Shown piece after piece: positions 7,369 through 10,586 of a DNA stretch of 10,586 nucleotides (position 1 is its first letter; every line of letters begins with the position of its first letter). Where the stretch lies: contig JAAZMG010000200.1 of NCBI GenBank assembly GCA_012798935.1, positions 1 to 10,586 on the forward strand. Direction: 5' to 3'. This DNA comes from Tissierellia bacterium (GTDB lineage: Bacteria; Bacillota; Clostridia; Tissierellales; Tepidimicrobiaceae). Below the pieces are notes generated by a model. That model was not told where the DNA came from and did not search any database. It was given only the letters and a program-made list of their open reading frames with translations. The position numbers and the translations under genes are program-made.

Positions 7369-7794
7369 CTATTTTATAATCCTTACCATTTCCATTGTAT
7401 TCTCATTTTTCTTTTCAATGGACTTGTCAATCCTTCGCACTATAGTAAAAGAAATTACTAAAAATATTAATCCAATCATAAAACCATAGGTTTCATAGTT
7501 AGACATATTCATAGATTGAAATAAATTCATTCCTAAGATTATTCCTAATATTAGCATAGCAAAAGGAATCATATAAACAATTAATGCATATTTAATAATA
7601 TTTTTAGATTTAGCCCTGATTTCTACATAATCTCCTACTTCTGCGTTAATTAGGTTGTTCATTACTACTATTATACTAGGTACATTACAAGATCCACCAC
7701 AACTACTGCAACCCCCACCACAGCTAGAAATTCTCCTTACTTCTACTTCAGCTTTATCATCAATAATCTTACATACATACCCTACTTGTTCCAT
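7369..7794 (-). CDS. RseC/MucC-family membrane protein with four-cysteine cluster
   Basis: This resembles the SoxR-reducing/sigma-E regulator RseC/MucC family, small inner-membrane proteins with a cysteine-rich N-terminus linked to redox control in Proteobacteria; in Firmicutes the role is poorly defined. Four cysteines, C25, C29, C32 and C36, form a C-x3-C-x2-C-x3-C cluster embedded in glycine and serine, tighter than the spacing I recall in E. coli RseC. Two membrane segments follow at about 67-90 and 103-120, with a basic tail. I chose the ATG at 7794 (141 residues), supported by GGAGGTG at 7801-7807 with 6 nt spacing. A TTG at 7809 starts inside that ribosome binding site and is less likely. 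The gene overlaps the end of tcdA by 26 nt, indicating coupled expression. A redox or metal-thiolate role is inference only. Confidence 0.82.
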   Translation of the reverse strand: MEQVGYVCKIIDDKAEVEVRRISSCGGGCSSCGGSCNVPSIIVVMNNLINAEVGDYVEIRAKSKNIIKYALIVYMIPFAMLILGIILGMNLFQSMNMSNYETYGFMIGLIFLVISFTIVRRIDKSIEKKNENTMEMVRIIK

Positions 7795-8506
7795 GAGAGT
7801 CACCTCCAAATACTAAATCCTTAACAACTTCAGAAGCTAAAATTAATCCTGCAACAGAAGGTACAAAAGAAACGCTTCCCGGTATTGCCTTTCTAACACC
7901 CTCTTTTTCTAATTTAACCTTAATAGGTTTTTCCCTGGACCATACTACTTTCAAATCCTCTATATTCCTTTTTCTTAATTCTTTTCTTATTATCTTAGCT
8001 AAAGGACAAGTATCTGTTTCATATATGTCCCCAACTTGAAACATTGTGGGATCTAGTTTGTTCCCTGCCCCCATACAGGATATAATTGGAATACTTAATA
8101 TTTTACAACTTTCAATCAAATTAACTTTAGAGGAAACCATATCTATTGCATCAATTACATAACTATAATCTGAGGATAAGAGTCTGTTTTTATTTTCATC
8201 ATTATAGGGTTCATTTATGGTCTCTATATTTAGGGATGGATTTATTTCTAACAATCTATTCTCCATTACCTCAACTTTAGGTAAACCTACAGTTTTTGAA
8301 GTGGCATGGATTTGTCTATTTATATTTGATATATCTATTATATCATAATCTATAAGAACAATGTTGCCTAATCCAGACCTAACTAAAGCCTCTGAAGCAT
8401 AGGAGCCAACTCCACCTATTCCAAATACTGCAACTTTAGCTTTATTTAACTTTTCCACACCTTCTCTTCCTATTAGTAATTCGGTTCTAGTGAATTGTCC
8501 TTTCAT
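7769..8506 (-). CDS. tcdA: tRNA threonylcarbamoyladenosine dehydratase (ct6A cyclase)
   Basis: TcdA (CsdL, YgdL) is an E1-like ThiF/MoeB-family enzyme that activates t6A at position 37 of ANN-decoding tRNAs with ATP and cyclises it to ct6A. The 245-residue product has the nucleotide-binding loop G29-I-G-G-V-G34, the segment LIDYDIIDISNINRQ at 51-65 that contacts ATP in this superfamily, the VIDAID aspartate motif further on, and the TcdA-like terminal segment PGSVSFVPSVAG. The ThiF/MoeB families usually have zinc-binding CxxC pairs and a catalytic cysteine in other settings, and I see no such pairs here, which favours TcdA. The ATG at 8506 has AAGGAG 6 nt upstream. It opens a likely three-gene unit with the overlapping RseC-like gene and the CsoR-type gene. 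Confidence 0.9.
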   Translation of the reverse strand: MKGQFTRTELLIGREGVEKLNKAKVAVFGIGGVGSYASEALVRSGLGNIVLIDYDIIDISNINRQIHATSKTVGLPKVEVMENRLLEINPSLNIETINEPYNDENKNRLLSSDYSYVIDAIDMVSSKVNLIESCKILSIPIISCMGAGNKLDPTMFQVGDIYETDTCPLAKIIRKELRKRNIEDLKVVWSREKPIKVKLEKEGVRKAIPGSVSFVPSVAGLILASEVVKDLVFGGDSHGTSRVCM

Positions 8507-8540
8507 CTCCGTCTCCTTTCAAATACAATACTAAAATAAC

Positions 8541-8568
8541 ATTATAACAATATTGGAATCGAAGTATA
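8541..8568 (-). promoter_or_regulatory. Probable promoter of tcdA-rseC-csoR unit
   Basis: On the minus strand an exact TATAAT (8541-8546) is preceded by TGT, an extended -10. A weak -35 (TATACT, 8563-8568) is 16 bp upstream and lies inside the aspS terminator hairpin. Start of transcription would be near 8534, giving a leader of about 28 nt before tcdA. Confidence 0.45.
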
Positions 8569-8591
8569 GAATAAATATACCTCAATTCCAA
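8553..8591 (-). terminator. Terminator hairpin downstream of aspS
   Basis: Two 16-nt arms (8553-8568 and 8576-8591) pair along their full length with two G-U wobbles, around a 7-nt loop. The hairpin begins 28 nt after the aspS stop codon. The sequence following it on the minus strand is T-rich but broken up (TATTGTTATAATGTTATTTT), so termination may be partial. The hairpin overlaps the tcdA -35 region. Confidence 0.6.
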
Positions 8592-8619
8592 CAAATTTAA
8601 ACCTGCATATTAAATTCTA

Positions 8620-10395
8620 TTATAAATCTAACCCTATATGAACTTCCTTTAATTGGTCTTTTGAAATTTCACTGGGCGCCCCTGTTAACAAACAAGTAGC
8701 AGATTGAGTCTTAGGAAAAGCTATAACATCTCTTATATTAGCGTTATCTGCTAACAACATTATTAATCTATCAAAACCATAGGCAATGCCTCCATGGGGA
8801 GGAGTTCCATATTTAAATGCTTCCAATAAGAAGCCAAATTTATTCGAAGCTTCTTCCTCTGAAAGACCAAGAGCTGCAAACATACTTTTTTGCAATTCTG
8901 TATCGCTAATCCTAATACTTCCCCCTCCCATTTCATCTCCATTTATAACAATATCATAAGCTTTAGCCCTTACTTTTTCTGGCTCAGTTTGTAATAAGTG
9001 AATATCCTCCTCCATTGGATGAGTAAAAGGGTGATGCTTTGCCACATATCGCTCTTCTTCTTCATCATATTCAAATAATGGGAATTCAGTAATCCACACT
9101 AATTTCATTTCATTTTTATCAATTATATTAAGCCTTCTAGCCACTTCGTTTCTTAAATTGCCTAAACTATCAAATACTACATTTAGATTGTCAGCTACAA
9201 ATAAAAGTAAATCTCCCTTGCCTCCATCCATTCTATTTAGAATATTATTCAATTCTTCTTCAGATAAAAATTTAGCAATAGGCGAACTTATGCCTTCCTC
9301 AGTTATCTTTATCCAGGCTAAACCTTTAGCACCAAAATCTTTTACATAACTTTCTAGTTTTGAAATATCCTTTCTAGTGAAATTACCTCCATAACCTTTT
9401 ACATTGATTCCTCTTACAGAACCTTTGTTTTTAATAGTGCCACTAAACACTTTAAATTCTGAATTCTCCACTACATCAGAAATATCTACAAGCTCGAATC
9501 CAAATCTTAAGTCAGGTTTATCTACCCCAAACCTTTCCATAGCTTCTTTGTATGTCATCCTTTGTATAGGTAATTCTATTTCTACACCTTTTAATTCTTT
9601 AAATAATCTATATAATAATCTTTCGTTTATCTCTATTACATCATCTACATCTACAAAAGACATCTCTATGTCTATCTGAGTGAACTCTGGTTGTCTATTT
9701 GCCCTTAAATCTTCGTCCCTAAAGCATTTTACTATTTGATAGTATCTATCCATGCCCGATACCATTAAAAGCTGTTTCATAAGCTGTGGAGATTGTGGTA
9801 ATGCATAAAAATGACCTGGGTTTACCCTGCTTGGTACTAAATAATCTCTTGCCCCTTCTGGCGTTGGTTTTGTTAGCATAGGTGTTTCTATTTCTACAAA
9901 ATGATTTTCATCTAAAAAATCTCTAACCAACTTGGCGGTTTTATGTCTCATCTTTAAATTATTTTGCATAGAAGGTTTTCTTAAATCTAAGTACCTATAT
10001 TTTAATCTCATGGTCTCTGATACATTATCATCATCCTTTATATATATAGGTGGCGTCTCTGATTTATTTAAAATTTTCAGCTCTTCTGCCAATACTTCTA
10101 CTTCCCCCGTTGGAATGTCCTTATTTATAGATTGTCTTTTCCTAACCTTTCCTTTAACAGCTATTACATATTCACCTCTTATTTTCTCAGCTTTTTTGAA
10201 TATTTCTTGAGATACAGTACTATCACATACTATTTGACATATACCTGTAGTGTCCCTTAAATCTACAAAGATCAAAGAGCCTAAATTTCTCTCCCTTTGT
10301 ACCCATCCCATTAAAACAACCTCTTTATCTACATCAGATGTTCTCAAATTTCCACACATATTAGTTCTTCTCAAATCTCCCATAGTCTCCCTCAT
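8620..10395 (-). CDS. aspS: Aspartyl-tRNA synthetase
   Basis: AspRS is the cytoplasmic class II synthetase that charges tRNA-Asp. The 591 residues match the bacterial form. An N-terminal OB-fold anticodon-binding domain (about 15-115) contains GWVQRERNLGSLIFVDLRD. Class II motif 1 is at about 160-180 with PTPEGARDYLVPSR following, and motif 2 FRDEDLRANRQPEFTQ is at 225-240. A bacterial GAD insertion domain spans roughly 290-420, and motif 3 GGIAYGFDRL is at 535-544. No key residue seems lost. The leucine at position 38 of the OB fold is the residue I associate with tRNA-Asp-only (discriminating) enzymes rather than Asp/Asn ones; this is inference. The ATG at 10395 follows GGAGG with 7 nt spacing; a second ATG four codons later lacks this. 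Expression is controlled by the T-box leader directly upstream. No hisS lies between the leader and aspS. Confidence 0.97.
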   Translation of the reverse strand: MRETMGDLRRTNMCGNLRTSDVDKEVVLMGWVQRERNLGSLIFVDLRDTTGICQIVCDSTVSQEIFKKAEKIRGEYVIAVKGKVRKRQSINKDIPTGEVEVLAEELKILNKSETPPIYIKDDDNVSETMRLKYRYLDLRKPSMQNNLKMRHKTAKLVRDFLDENHFVEIETPMLTKPTPEGARDYLVPSRVNPGHFYALPQSPQLMKQLLMVSGMDRYYQIVKCFRDEDLRANRQPEFTQIDIEMSFVDVDDVIEINERLLYRLFKELKGVEIELPIQRMTYKEAMERFGVDKPDLRFGFELVDISDVVENSEFKVFSGTIKNKGSVRGINVKGYGGNFTRKDISKLESYVKDFGAKGLAWIKITEEGISSPIAKFLSEEELNNILNRMDGGKGDLLLFVADNLNVVFDSLGNLRNEVARRLNIIDKNEMKLVWITEFPLFEYDEEEERYVAKHHPFTHPMEEDIHLLQTEPEKVRAKAYDIVINGDEMGGGSIRISDTELQKSMFAALGLSEEEASNKFGFLLEAFKYGTPPHGGIAYGFDRLIMLLADNANIRDVIAFPKTQSATCLLTGAPSEISKDQLKEVHIGLDL

Positions 10396-10409
10396 AATAC
10401 TACCTCCTC

Positions 10410-10455
10410 AAAAATAAATAATACCTCTCATCTCTGAACTTCAGGGACGAGAGGT
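10410..10455 (-). terminator. T-box regulated terminator in the aspS leader
   Basis: Arms ACCTCTC and GAGAGGT close a hairpin (10423-10455) that continues inward through TC/GA and CTGAA/TTCAG pairs with one C-A mismatch. A T-rich tail follows at 10410-10422 (ATTATTTATTTTT). It ends about 15 nt before the aspS start and competes with the antiterminator at 10443-10476. Confidence 0.88.
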
Positions 10456-10586
10456 TAATTCTCGCGGTGCCACCCTAATTAGGTACTTACCTCGCTTAAT
10501 CCTTGATAACGCAAATCTAGCGAACAAACCTAAGTTTGTTAACTCAGAGTTGTCTTCATTAAATATTAGTATCGGATTTCCACCTG
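10423..10586 (-). promoter_or_regulatory. T-box riboswitch leader of aspS, tRNA-Asp responsive (5' end outside the window)
   Basis: A T-box leader senses uncharged cognate tRNA and lets transcription read through into the synthetase gene. The conserved T-box AGGGTGGCACCGCGAG is at 10461-10476. It pairs with CTCGTCCCT (10443-10451) to form the antiterminator. Its bulge reads UGGC (10469-10472), complementary to a GCCA acceptor end, as expected for tRNA-Asp with discriminator G73. The 3' side of Stem I is present and contains GAC followed by a purine (10552-10554), the likely Asp specifier codon. A 7-bp hairpin with a 4-nt loop (10523-10540) fits a central stem between Stem I and the antiterminator. 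The distal part of Stem I (GGTGGAAATCC) reaches the window edge, so its 5' strand and the promoter are not visible. Confidence 0.93.

Noticed and set aside
10523..10540. 7-bp hairpin with 4-nt loop read as a separate terminator upstream of aspS
   Set aside because: No U-tract follows on the minus strand, and it lies between the specifier and the T-box motif, where a T-box leader carries its central stem.

Overview
The window looks like a chromosomal segment of a low-GC, anaerobic Firmicute, most likely Clostridia or a Tissierellia-like relative. The grounds are the strong A+T bias, AGGAGG-type ribosome binding sites, frequent TTG starts, a T-box leader on an aminoacyl-tRNA synthetase gene, and the gene order radical-SAM/DUF512 - der - plsY - gpsA. 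The taxon is inferred from style and gene content, not from a marker match. I see no mobile element, CRISPR array, tRNA or rRNA gene. This is a compact housekeeping region.

Layout. (1) Positions 1-4344, minus strand: an operon-like block with its own extended -10 promoter (about 4317-4344). It reads DUF512 radical-SAM protein, der (ribosome-assembly GTPase), plsY (acyl-phosphate:glycerol-3-phosphate acyltransferase) and gpsA (glycerol-3-phosphate dehydrogenase, cut by the window edge). Gaps are 11, 1 and 17 nt, so co-transcription is likely. GpsA makes the glycerol-3-phosphate that PlsY acylates. (2) Positions 4377-5747, minus strand: glyA (serine hydroxymethyltransferase), with a good promoter and a 44-bp perfectly palindromic terminator. 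(3) Positions 5751-7062, plus strand: a two-gene ThrE/YjjPB-type exporter, divergent from glyA. The -35 boxes of the two predicted promoters are only 3 bp apart, which suggests a link between serine/glycine/threonine metabolism and export. (4) Positions 7059-8568, minus strand: tcdA (tRNA ct6A cyclase), an RseC/MucC-family membrane protein with a four-cysteine cluster, and a CsoR-type metal-sensing repressor. The last gene collides tail-to-tail with the exporter operon, the stop codons overlapping. (5) Positions 8553-10586, minus strand: aspS, preceded by a T-box leader that is cut at its 5' end. A readable GAC specifier and a UGGC acceptor-binding bulge both point to tRNA-Asp, and the antiterminator and terminator are complete.

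Nothing here is clearly a new defence or mobile system. The best leads are the uncharacterised PDZ/radical-SAM/DUF512 protein at the head of the der-plsY-gpsA operon, the divergent glyA/exporter arrangement, the tcdA-rseC-csoR grouping with no obvious metal target, and the overlapping convergent gene ends that sit inside a perfect inverted repeat.
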